The notes beneath the pieces were generated by a model. It was not told the origin of the DNA, did no database searches, and saw only the letters and a list, made by a program, of their open reading frames with translations. A DNA stretch of 64,000 bases, from assembly GCA_938743325.2 (NCBI GenBank), contig OW568891.1:434001-498000 (forward strand). Reading direction: 5' to 3'. The position numbers were made by a program, and so were the translations under genes. Below, in pieces: positions 54,067-62,019 of this stretch. Each line of letters opens with the position of its first letter. Positions within the stretch are counted from its first letter, which is position 1. The DNA comes from Pycnococcus provasolii (taxonomy: Eukaryota; Chlorophyta; Pseudoscourfieldiophyceae; Pseudoscourfieldiales; Pycnococcaceae).

Positions 54067-56250
54067 ATGCCGATGTTGTACCGCTCCGTGAGATGCAGCT
54101 CACGCAGGTCGGGCTTGATGAACGTGCCAGTAGGAGGAGGGCGCCGCCATGCTGCCACCGGGCGTCATCACAACAAATCTTCTATCAACTCTCGCACCTC
54201 GAAGCGACAACAAAATAGCTCGGAAAAGCAGACGACGACAGAAAAAATACCCACCTCCTCCTCCTCACATATCGCCAATGCTACTACTGCGGCACAACAA
54301 CAAAGTGGTGACAGCAGCAGCACAGCACTCGCGCAGATCAACAATGAATATGACGACGAGCTTGTTGAAGAGACCGAGATTCACGCCGTGAGTGCAACCA
54401 TGAGCAGAAGACTTGCAAAGCTCGCAATTATGCATAATACAACAAGACGAACTCTTGCCAGGTTTCAGCGCGACGATGTGCTTCATGATGTTCTACTTGA
54501 GGAGAACCGCCTCGAAGACCTTGCCGATAGCAGCAGTCTTCTGGATGCACGTCATGTTGCTAACCAGCTGCGGTCGTATGCGAAACGTCATCGTCATCGC
54601 GGGAATGACGACTCCTCCCTTGTTGTGCAGTACTTGAGCAATCAGGTTCCTCGGTTGATTGACGACTTTGATCCACAGCATCTTGCGAACATGGTGTGGG
54701 CGTGGGCAACTATCCGATACCAGCCATCGAACGAGGTTCGCGCTGCTATGGAGCAGCGCATGCTCACATGCCTCGACGAATACTACAAGCCACAGGCGCT
54801 CGCGAACACAATATGGTTATGGGCGACGATGAAGTACCAATCGTCCGAGGCGGTGCTGACTTCTATCGAGCGGCGCATGGACGTTGTTGACGACTTCGAT
54901 GATTCACAGCAGGAGCAGGCGCTCACGAATACGGTGTGGGCATGGGCAACCATATACGATCAGCCATCACTCGCAGTCATGACTGGTATGGAGCGGCGTA
55001 TACTCGCATGCTGCCTCGACGACTTCGACCCACAGCTTCTCGCGAACACGGTATGGGCATGGGTGGCGTTACGACACCAGCCGTCGGAAGCGATGTTGGC
55101 TGCTATTGAGCAGCGCATCATGATTGCATGCCTCGACGACTTCAAGCCGAAGCATCTCGCGAACATGGCATGGGTGTGGGCGTCCATTCGACACCAGCCG
55201 CCGGACACAGTGCTAGATGCTCTGGAGTGGCGTATGCTCGGATGCATCGACGACTTCGATCCACAGCTTCTCGCAAATACACTATGGGCGTTTGCGACGT
55301 TGCGTTACCAGCCGTCCATGACGGTGCTCGCTGTGATCGAGCAGCGCATACTCTCATGTGGTCTCGACGACTTCGATCCACAGGAGCTGTCGAATATACT
55401 CTGGGCTTGGACAACCATCCGACACCGGCCATCGAACGCTGTGCTCACTGCTATCGAGCAGCGCATGCTCGCATGCGACATCGACGATCTCATGCCGCAG
55501 GCACTTGCGAACACGGTGTGGGCGTTAGCAATGCTTGTGAACCGTACTACAACCATCACCACGCACGCAGTCAATCAGGATGTCTTCGATCGAATGTTGC
55601 ACCGATTAGAGCATTACGCACAGTCCGGTATGCTCGTTGCACAACACTACGAGCAAGTCTACCAAGCTCACCATCTTCTCGGCGATCGCTTCAAGCCATC
55701 AGCGGCGTTGCTCGATCGGTCATGCAAGGCGTGGGAGAAGTCGCTTTTGTCGTCGCAGACTTTGTCGCAGTCATCCTTTGGAAAGGAAGTTGCCGCATGC
55801 CTCGATCGACTCGGCGTGAAATACGAGCTTGATGTGGTCACGGAGGACGGCATGCATCGCATTGACATGCTCGTGCGTACCACAGCTGGCGACAACACCC
55901 AGCAGCAGCAGCACATGCTTGCGATTGCGTGCGACGGACCTGAACACTTCATGCGATCATGCTACGACACGTACCACATCGATGGATCGACGTTCGCACG
56001 CAACTACGAATTGAGCGATCTTGGATTTGACGTGTTGTGTATTGCGGTGCATAAATGGAGAATGCTGAAGACGGATGATGAGCGTGACAATTACATGCGC
56101 AGCGAGCTTCTGAAATTTTGGTGTCGCATTTTTGGTTGTTTTTTGTTATGTCTTTCTGAGATGACATGTGACAATACTGAGGAGGTATGCGACACGAATA
56201 CTGAGGAGATCTGGTTTGACCCGAGATATCTGAAATATGGATACGTGTAA
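54067..56250 (+). CDS. RAP-domain protein with 38-residue octotricopeptide-like repeats
   Basis: 727 residues. The first 80 are basic and Ser/Thr-rich without acids, consistent with organelle import; the ATG at 54067 is used, though 54,118 is possible. About eight repeats of 38 residues run from residue 200 to 490 with consensus DDFDPQ-x-LANTVWAWATIRHQPS followed by xVLxAIEQRML, close to the PPPEW-type OPR/FASTK-like repeats. A C-terminal RAP domain follows (about 575-690: EVAACLDRLGVKYELDV, HRIDMLV, IACDGPEHF, then FARNYELSDLGFDVL). Such proteins bind specific organellar transcripts and control their stability, processing or translation. The repeats are unusually alike, so they may have spread recently. 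Confidence 0.85.
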   Translation: MPMLYRSVRCSSRRSGLMNVPVGGGRRHAATGRHHNKSSINSRTSKRQQNSSEKQTTTEKIPTSSSSHIANATTAAQQQSGDSSSTALAQINNEYDDELVEETEIHAVSATMSRRLAKLAIMHNTTRRTLARFQRDDVLHDVLLEENRLEDLADSSSLLDARHVANQLRSYAKRHRHRGNDDSSLVVQYLSNQVPRLIDDFDPQHLANMVWAWATIRYQPSNEVRAAMEQRMLTCLDEYYKPQALANTIWLWATMKYQSSEAVLTSIERRMDVVDDFDDSQQEQALTNTVWAWATIYDQPSLAVMTGMERRILACCLDDFDPQLLANTVWAWVALRHQPSEAMLAAIEQRIMIACLDDFKPKHLANMAWVWASIRHQPPDTVLDALEWRMLGCIDDFDPQLLANTLWAFATLRYQPSMTVLAVIEQRILSCGLDDFDPQELSNILWAWTTIRHRPSNAVLTAIEQRMLACDIDDLMPQALANTVWALAMLVNRTTTITTHAVNQDVFDRMLHRLEHYAQSGMLVAQHYEQVYQAHHLLGDRFKPSAALLDRSCKAWEKSLLSSQTLSQSSFGKEVAACLDRLGVKYELDVVTEDGMHRIDMLVRTTAGDNTQQQQHMLAIACDGPEHFMRSCYDTYHIDGSTFARNYELSDLGFDVLCIAVHKWRMLKTDDERDNYMRSELLKFWCRIFGCFLLCLSEMTCDNTEEVCDTNTEEIWFDPRYLKYGYV

Positions 56251-56544
56251 AACCTCTCAATCGTTTTTCCGGGTACTACTGACTACTGAGGTGTGTGCTG
56301 ACACTACTGGTAACTAATTCAATTAATTCGTTTGTTTATTTCGTTCATTTTGCCACGAGTCTACGATGACTCACGACCAAGGTTAAGCGTTCAGCCATTG
56401 CGTCCATTTTCGCTTCTTCACAGCTTCGAGGAGCTCGTCCGGATTCGTAATCTCGTCGAGGATGCTTTTCGTCTTCGCACTTGCACTCTCCTTCCCGCCA
56501 CTCTCCTTGGGGGTTTCACATTTTCCAAAATCACTCCCTTCACG

Positions 56545-57177
56545 ATGAAGACGAACAAGGTGTACTTGCTCCTCCTCCTTCTCGGCTTCGTGCTGCTGAC
56601 GATGAGCACGCCTGTCGTCGTCAACGCTGACGATGACGACGACGATGACGACAAGAAGAAGAAGGACAAGAAGGACAAGAAGGACAAGAAGGATAACAAG
56701 AAACTGTGCCGAAAGCAACCTCTGAATTACACGGGAACTTACCTCACCTCAGCCACCACAATGTCGTACGATCAGACGACGCAGACGGTGAGTGGCACCG
56801 AAAAAGAAACCCTCACCGTCGTGATTTCGCCTGGAAGCGCAGGTCCGACGTCGTACGTCATGAGCAAGTTCACCGATCCAACAACAAGGAATCTCACCGA
56901 TGCCGTGTCGCTCGCTCAAGCTGAAGCTGAAAGCGATCCCGGTGTGGATGCTCTCTGCTTCGCACCAGCACCGATATATGGGGGCAAGGGCATTATGAAC
57001 TGCGTCGACACGCTTGATGCCGGACAAACCATCATTATCCCTGACGAGGTGAACGACGAATGCGAAGTCGTCACGTTGCACTTCACGTACACGGAGACGG
57101 CGACGGTGGGCTGCACGAGTTCAACGTGCATGGGCCTTATTGCCCACGGGAATTCAACACGCGTCAACGAGCAGTAG
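56545..57177 (+). CDS. Small secreted protein with an acidic/Lys-rich linker
   Basis: 210 residues from the ATG at 56545 (MKTNKVYLLLLLLGFVLL), a clear signal peptide ending near NA. A poly-Asp stretch and KKDKKDKKDKKD repeat form a highly charged linker. The remaining 155 residues have Cys, several N-glycosylation-type sites (NYTG, NLTD, NSTR) and a beta-rich look (TVSGTEKETLTVVISPG, VTLHFTYTETATVGC). No named family was recognised. Probably an extracellular or vacuolar beta-sandwich protein (inference). The frame is open further upstream, but without a better start. Confidence 0.65.
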   Translation: MKTNKVYLLLLLLGFVLLTMSTPVVVNADDDDDDDDKKKKDKKDKKDKKDNKKLCRKQPLNYTGTYLTSATTMSYDQTTQTVSGTEKETLTVVISPGSAGPTSYVMSKFTDPTTRNLTDAVSLAQAEAESDPGVDALCFAPAPIYGGKGIMNCVDTLDAGQTIIIPDEVNDECEVVTLHFTYTETATVGCTSSTCMGLIAHGNSTRVNEQ

Positions 57178-57412
57178 TAAGAGCACGCACGACTGAGGAG
57201 GGGAGGGGTACGCCGGTGAAACGAACGAGGCGCGACTGATGCCGCGCGCGAAGAAAGATGAGAGTGGTGGTCAATCAAGTTGTCCCATCATGCGGATGTT
57301 GCGTTACTTACTTACTGTTATTGTGAAACTTTAACGAACACGCGTTTCTCCGTCCGTCGCTAAAAGCCACCCGCAACGCAACGCGCAATTGGTTACGCAG
57401 CAAAGCAACCAC

Positions 57413-58456
57413 TCACTCAAACCATGGCGGCGGCGAAACTCTGTTCTCTCCTTCCGTGGTTTGGCTGCATTTCATGTCCGGTCCCACGATGACTCCGATT
57501 CGCTTGGAGGTGCGAAGAATACCTTCGCACCTCCAAGGAGTTGCGAGGAAGGATACCTTCGATTCGCCCTTCACTGGAAGCAGCTTGAACTTGAACACGC
57601 GCGGCGGTCCCTTGTACTTGCCGTTCTCTCCGTTCTCCGTGTTTGTTGTGTCGTCGACGGCGTCCGCTCCTTTGGTCGTCGCTACGCTCGGCTCGAACGT
57701 GTATTCGACGACGTTGTACAGGCCATCGTAGACGTACGTGACAAAGTGCGTGAACCCGTCTCTCTTTCCGCGAATCAGCCTGACGGGCGTTCCCGTCTCA
57801 AAGTTGCGGTACAGCGCCAGGTTCCCCTTGGTCATTTCCTGGTCGCGAACCTGTAGTTTTCCTGACTGTCCTCCCATTCCTGTGTACGTGACAACTTCTC
57901 CGTTATCTTCGTCGTCGCAGTACCCACCGCCGAGGCACACGGCGTACGCGCCTTTACTGTGGCTTCCGTCGTCGCTTTTGTTTACGTAGTCGATTCCCTG
58001 CATCATCATGCTGTGCACACCAACCGCCGCCGCCTCGCCGCGTCCTGAGAATGTGTCGCCGACACTGACACCGGATATGTGTCCGTGTACTCGCGGAATT
58101 TCGAATGCCTTTTTGCAGTCCCCCCACGCGGTCATGTCCGGCTTATGTCCTCCGTTTGATTCCGCCAAGTCAAATCTTCGCTTGAAGTACAGACGCACTT
58201 GCTTGATGAAGTCGGAGTGAGCTTGAGGGGTTGCCTCGGGTGGTGGGGGTGAGGTGCGCTGTCCCGAGGAATGTGCTGCTACTGCAGCAGCAGATGAAGG
58301 AGACGGTGGAGGAGGTGGAGGTGGAGGCGGCGGTGGTGGTGGCGGTGGGAGAGTCGTTGGGAGAAAGCGCGAGAGGAGCGGCGAAGGCAAAGGCGGCACA
58401 TACAAAGAGACCTCCGGTGGTGACTCACCACCCGCCACCGCAGCTCCGGCGGGCAT
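57413..58456 (-). CDS. SRA-YDG domain protein
   Basis: Start at the ATG at 58456 (MPAGAAVAGG), 347 residues. The first 75 residues are Pro/Ser/Ala-rich with a Pro run. The SRA-YDG domain fills about residues 125-310: VHGHISGVSVGDTFSGRGEA (family pattern P-G-V-x-V-G-D-x-F-x-x-R-x-E), VGVHSMMMQGIDY, YAVCLGGGYCDDEDNGEVVTYTG, then NFETGTPVRLIRG, YVYDGLYNVVEY and GPPRVFKFKLLP. SRA domains flip out and read 5-methylcytosine in hemimethylated DNA. This protein has no RING, PHD, SET or Tudor partner domain, so it is a stand-alone reader rather than UHRF1- or SUVH-like. Nuclear action is inferred. The two ends of the gene are free of homology to other families. Confidence 0.88.
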   Translation of the reverse strand: MPAGAAVAGGESPPEVSLYVPPLPSPLLSRFLPTTLPPPPPPPPPPPPPPPSPSSAAAVAAHSSGQRTSPPPPEATPQAHSDFIKQVRLYFKRRFDLAESNGGHKPDMTAWGDCKKAFEIPRVHGHISGVSVGDTFSGRGEAAAVGVHSMMMQGIDYVNKSDDGSHSKGAYAVCLGGGYCDDEDNGEVVTYTGMGGQSGKLQVRDQEMTKGNLALYRNFETGTPVRLIRGKRDGFTHFVTYVYDGLYNVVEYTFEPSVATTKGADAVDDTTNTENGENGKYKGPPRVFKFKLLPVKGESKVSFLATPWRCEGILRTSKRIGVIVGPDMKCSQTTEGENRVSPPPWFE

Positions 58457-58649
58457 ATCTGCGCTCGGAATGGCGCGGAATGGCACCCTGGGCAGGAGGG
58501 TGATTAGGGGATAGAGGACGTCCTCTTCCCTTCTCAGAGCCCCAATTCATTATTAACCCCGAATGAATACAAAACGCGTAGGGTTTCGCGCCCACCGATC
58601 AATCAACCTGAGCCAATCAACCGTCACTTGATCACTTTCCACCACCACC

Positions 58650-60047
58650 ATGATGGCTGCGATGATGGCGAGCAGCAGCAGTAGTAGCACGCGCGTCGCG
58701 GCGGCGTTGCCTGCGTACCGATCACATAAGAGGAAGGCGACGACGACGACAACCGCTAAGGCGTCGTCTCTCGCTACCGGAGGAGGAGTGGCGTCCCCTC
58801 AAAAGATGAATACACTTCAGGCTCCTGACGTCCCCACTCAGAAGCGCAAAGCGCAACCGCACCGCCACATCGATATCGGGTGGAGTCCCGCGCCGTGTAA
58901 CACGCGATCCGCCGCATGTTGGGTCGAAGAACGAACGCCGCGCGCAATGGTCATGGCGCGACGGGGGGGAAGCGTCCTTATCCTGCACAAGCCGATCGTG
59001 TGCACGACGGCAACCGTCGTTCGATGCACGGGTGATGTGAATGCTCCAAAGCAGCAGCAGGAGGAAAAGAGCGGCGAGGAGGTGGTGGTGGAGACACCTG
59101 GTGCATCGTCATTGACGACAATGAAGAAACCACCTGCTGCCGATGACCTATCGTTCGATGTGGATCTTGTCAACTTCGACGACGGCGAGGAGGCTCACAA
59201 CGCAAAGGAGCTTGGGCAACTCATCGAAAACGCTGCAAAGGTAGAAGAGACAACGCCACAACAAGCTCCGAACACTAGTACTGCTGATGATGTCTCGGAT
59301 GCACGCCAGTGGATTGCAAATTGGAAGGAAAAAATGCAAAAGGGAGAAGAGGCGTCGAAACTGCGAACGGAGGAGGAAGAGGAGGGGCGAGATGATGTTG
59401 TTGTTGCCGCGCAAACAACGACAGATGTTGTTGCTTCTTCTTCTGCTCCGGAATTCAATGTCGTAGACGAGAGTGCGATGATAGCTGCGGCGAACTTCCC
59501 CATCAAGTCGGATGCACTCATCGATCGGACGAAGGAGATTCTGAAGCGTGGTGTCGGTAAGATGGCCGACGATTTCGCGGAGGACTTTCAATTCGTTGGA
59601 CCGGTGGTCGGACCTCTCGCCAAGGATGCGTTCCTTAAGGCGATCAATAGCTTCGACATCACGACGGGATTCCCTGATCTGCGCAGCAACTACTACCACT
59701 TCCGCGTGGATCCCTTCGAACCAGATCGCGTGTGGTATACGTCACGACCGGTCGGAACTCACACAGGAAAGTTTGCCGGTCGCATCGACGCGACTGGAAC
59801 CAAGGTGATCTGCCCTCCGCAGGCGATGAGCATGACGTTCAATCGCGAGGGGCAGGTGAAAAAGCTCACCGTGGGTGTGGTGATGGATCGCACGGCTGAG
59901 AACAACACCGGCGCACTGGGCGGCATCTTCGCCTTCTTCTACGCGATCGGTTCTCCGCTCCCCTTCCCCGAGGCGAATCCTTGGAAGATGTCGAAGCGCT
60001 ACCGCTTCTTCAATTGGCTTGGGAATGTGATGCAACGCCGAGATTAG
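58650..60047 (+). CDS. Plastid-targeted NTF2/SnoaL-like protein
   Basis: 465 residues from the ATG at 58650. The N-terminus (MMAAMMASSSSSSTRVAAAL) is a likely chloroplast transit peptide. About residues 100-270 are low-complexity and acidic with helix-forming stretches (DARQWIANWKEKMQKGEEASKLR). The C-terminal 180 residues form a compact domain: DRTKEILKRGVGKMADDFAEDFQFVGPVVGPLAKDAFLKA, then FRVDPFEPDRVWYTSRPVGTHTG and SMTFNREGQVKKLTVGVVMDR. That alternation of helices and strands, with F-x-F-x-G-P, is typical of the NTF2/SnoaL-like ester-cyclase fold found in many uncharacterised algal plastid proteins. No catalytic residues can be assigned. Confidence 0.6.
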   Translation: MMAAMMASSSSSSTRVAAALPAYRSHKRKATTTTTAKASSLATGGGVASPQKMNTLQAPDVPTQKRKAQPHRHIDIGWSPAPCNTRSAACWVEERTPRAMVMARRGGSVLILHKPIVCTTATVVRCTGDVNAPKQQQEEKSGEEVVVETPGASSLTTMKKPPAADDLSFDVDLVNFDDGEEAHNAKELGQLIENAAKVEETTPQQAPNTSTADDVSDARQWIANWKEKMQKGEEASKLRTEEEEEGRDDVVVAAQTTTDVVASSSAPEFNVVDESAMIAAANFPIKSDALIDRTKEILKRGVGKMADDFAEDFQFVGPVVGPLAKDAFLKAINSFDITTGFPDLRSNYYHFRVDPFEPDRVWYTSRPVGTHTGKFAGRIDATGTKVICPPQAMSMTFNREGQVKKLTVGVVMDRTAENNTGALGGIFAFFYAIGSPLPFPEANPWKMSKRYRFFNWLGNVMQRRD

Positions 60048-60247
60048 GTTTGTTGCGTGTTACAGCTAGTTGCTTTTTGACCCTCCACCTTGTTTTCGAC
60101 GCCATCGTCTCCACCACGCATCAACACGACGACGCGTAGTGAGTCACATCTACTTGGGGAATAAGAGGGGGTTGTTGCGCACATAATGTGTAGATTACTG
60201 TACTCTTCACTGAAACAAAACACAAAGGATAAACCGTCACTCAGCCG

Positions 60248-61636
60248 TCACTCCTTGCTCATGCTGCTGCGCCACTGCGTAGCCGTGAACGGGTTGTGCT
60301 CTGGCGCGTGTGACGTCTCCCAGTCTAGGTGAACAAACGCGCGCTCCACCTCAGCGAGTGTCTCAAGACGATCTTGCAGCTCCTGTCCGATGTCGTGCGC
60401 ATCCTGAAGGCGCATCGACGGGTCAAGCACGACGTCAATCTCCACGAAGTACTTGGGCCCAAAGGTGTACGCGCGGATCGTGTCGATCTGCTTGATGTGA
60501 GGATGCGCATTCCAAGCGATGTACGTGAGCTTTCCGAGCAGTCGCGGTGGCGCGGACATTCCCACGAGCGAGCGCATGTTCTCGAGCGCTGTTTGACCCC
60601 ACACCCTTGTGATGTGCGCCGCAAGCAAGATGGCGCCGAGCGGGTCGATCCAGAATGCGATGCGATCGCCCGCAATTGCGCACGCGAGGCCGATGCTGTT
60701 CGTGATGACGTCGTTGAAGTGGTCCTGCGCGTACGTCTTGACGTCCTCGCTCTCGAAATTTCGGCAGTACAGGAAGAGGCAGAACTTGCACACGATGACG
60801 AACCCCACTAAGGTTACGCCGACGACGAGGTCTTCCATGTGGTGCACGTGCGACGGCCCGATGAGCTGGCGCACGCCCTCGATGAGCACCTGAAATCCGA
60901 CCGTTCCCATGACGCAGCTGAAGACGAGGATGCCGAGTGGCTGCATGCGCGACTTGCCGACGGGAAAGCTGTCTCGGTCCGCGTCCGCACGTCTCACCTG
61001 CCTTGCGGTGAACCAGAGGATTCCACCCGAGAGCAGGTCTAGGAACGAGTCGAGCGCCGACGCGATGAGGCTCAGGCTTCCGCTCATGACGACGACGATC
61101 ACCTTCAAGACGAAGAGCAGGACATTGAAGCAGAAGGAGAGGTTCATCGCGAACCTGTCTTTGGCATCCTGGTCCACGCGTTCGTCGGCCGCCTGCTGCG
61201 CACTGCCTCCTCCAAGTTCGTTGAGCAGTATGTCGTCCGCCTCCTGGAAGCTTGCGATGCGGTCGTTCTGCTCGCGGTAGTACTCGAGCAGTCCTTCCCT
61301 GGCGGCAGGCTGCAGGTGTCTTGAGAACCTCTTTCTCAGTCCGTTAAGTTCTTCTTCTGTTTTGTACTGGTTCTGGAAGAACTCGCGGTTCAGCAGGCCG
61401 TCTTGCGTGTGTAGCGGCGTTCGCGGCATCGTGGATGGCGGAGACGCAGGCTCCGCAGGCAAGGAGTCTTCGTCACCGAGGAGCGTGTCAGGCAACTCCC
61501 CTGTACCAGTCACCGCCATAGTGACCATGGTAGAGTCCGAGTCAAGAGGCAGTGCGGAGAGTCGCGAGTGCGAGCTGGAGCGCGCGTGCAAGCCCTTGGA
61601 AGTCCCTAAAGTCGTCGTCGACGTCGATGACGACAT
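60248..61636 (-). CDS. Manganese-type cation diffusion facilitator (MTP8-11 group)
   Basis: 462 residues from the ATG at 61636. The soluble N-terminal 150 residues include the plant Mn-CDF region (EFFQNQYKTEEELNGLRKRF) and end in QQAADERVDQDAKDRFAMNLS before helix 1. Transmembrane helices carry the two DxxxD metal sites of the Mn group: SALDSFLDLLSGGILW in helix 2 and DHFNDVITNSIGL in helix 5, where zinc members have HxxxD. FPVGKSRMQPLGILVFSCVM and the C-terminal cytosolic ferredoxin-like domain (HIKQIDTIRAYTFGPKYFVE, RAFVHLDWE) complete the family layout. Expected to export Mn2+ into vacuole, Golgi or prevacuolar compartments in exchange for protons. It shares a 383-base divergent spacer with the DENN gene. 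Confidence 0.92.
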   Translation of the reverse strand: MSSSTSTTTLGTSKGLHARSSSHSRLSALPLDSDSTMVTMAVTGTGELPDTLLGDEDSLPAEPASPPSTMPRTPLHTQDGLLNREFFQNQYKTEEELNGLRKRFSRHLQPAAREGLLEYYREQNDRIASFQEADDILLNELGGGSAQQAADERVDQDAKDRFAMNLSFCFNVLLFVLKVIVVVMSGSLSLIASALDSFLDLLSGGILWFTARQVRRADADRDSFPVGKSRMQPLGILVFSCVMGTVGFQVLIEGVRQLIGPSHVHHMEDLVVGVTLVGFVIVCKFCLFLYCRNFESEDVKTYAQDHFNDVITNSIGLACAIAGDRIAFWIDPLGAILLAAHITRVWGQTALENMRSLVGMSAPPRLLGKLTYIAWNAHPHIKQIDTIRAYTFGPKYFVEIDVVLDPSMRLQDAHDIGQELQDRLETLAEVERAFVHLDWETSHAPEHNPFTATQWRSSMSKE

Positions 61637-62019
61637 ACCTTAGAATAGATACTGTATGTTCGCTGCTATTGATTTTTATTTTCACACACACACGCGAGCT
61701 TAGCTTAAATCGCTAGCTTATATCGCTTAAAAGTCGCTTAAGTCGCTGAAATCGCTTGATGATACGCCTTTCACACGAGTGATACGGACACGAGCACCGG
61801 CCTGTACACGCGCCAACTGGATTTGGATCCGCCGCCTCCCTAACCCTAACCCTAACTCTAACCCTAACCCTAACCCTAACCTAACTGGCCTTCTCGACCA
61901 AATTCCCGACCATTTCACTATACCCACGAAATCCATTTCACTATACCCAGGAGCTCCCTCTAATACTCCCTTTCGGGTTCGTGGAATTTCGGGTTTCCTT
62001 CGGCTCATTCTGACGAGCC
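61637..62019. promoter_or_regulatory. Divergent promoter region between CDF and DENN genes
   Basis: The spacer carries repeated TCGCTTA/TCGCTGA words (61,710-61,757), an interstitial telomeric tract and two tandem copies of CCATTTCACTATACCCA (about 61,911 and 61,933). These could be shared promoter elements. Confidence 0.4.
61838..61885. repeat. Interstitial telomeric repeat (CCCTAA)n
   Basis: About eight CCCTAA units, one altered to CTCTAA, in the divergent spacer. Confidence 0.9.

Noticed and set aside
53757-54158. Minus-strand frame with a protein-like start (PPPTGTFIKPDLRELHLTERY)
   Set aside because: No ATG in frame, it overlaps the RAP gene N-terminus, and the rest is Lys/Arg-rich noise. 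It might deserve a peptide search but is not supported as a gene.
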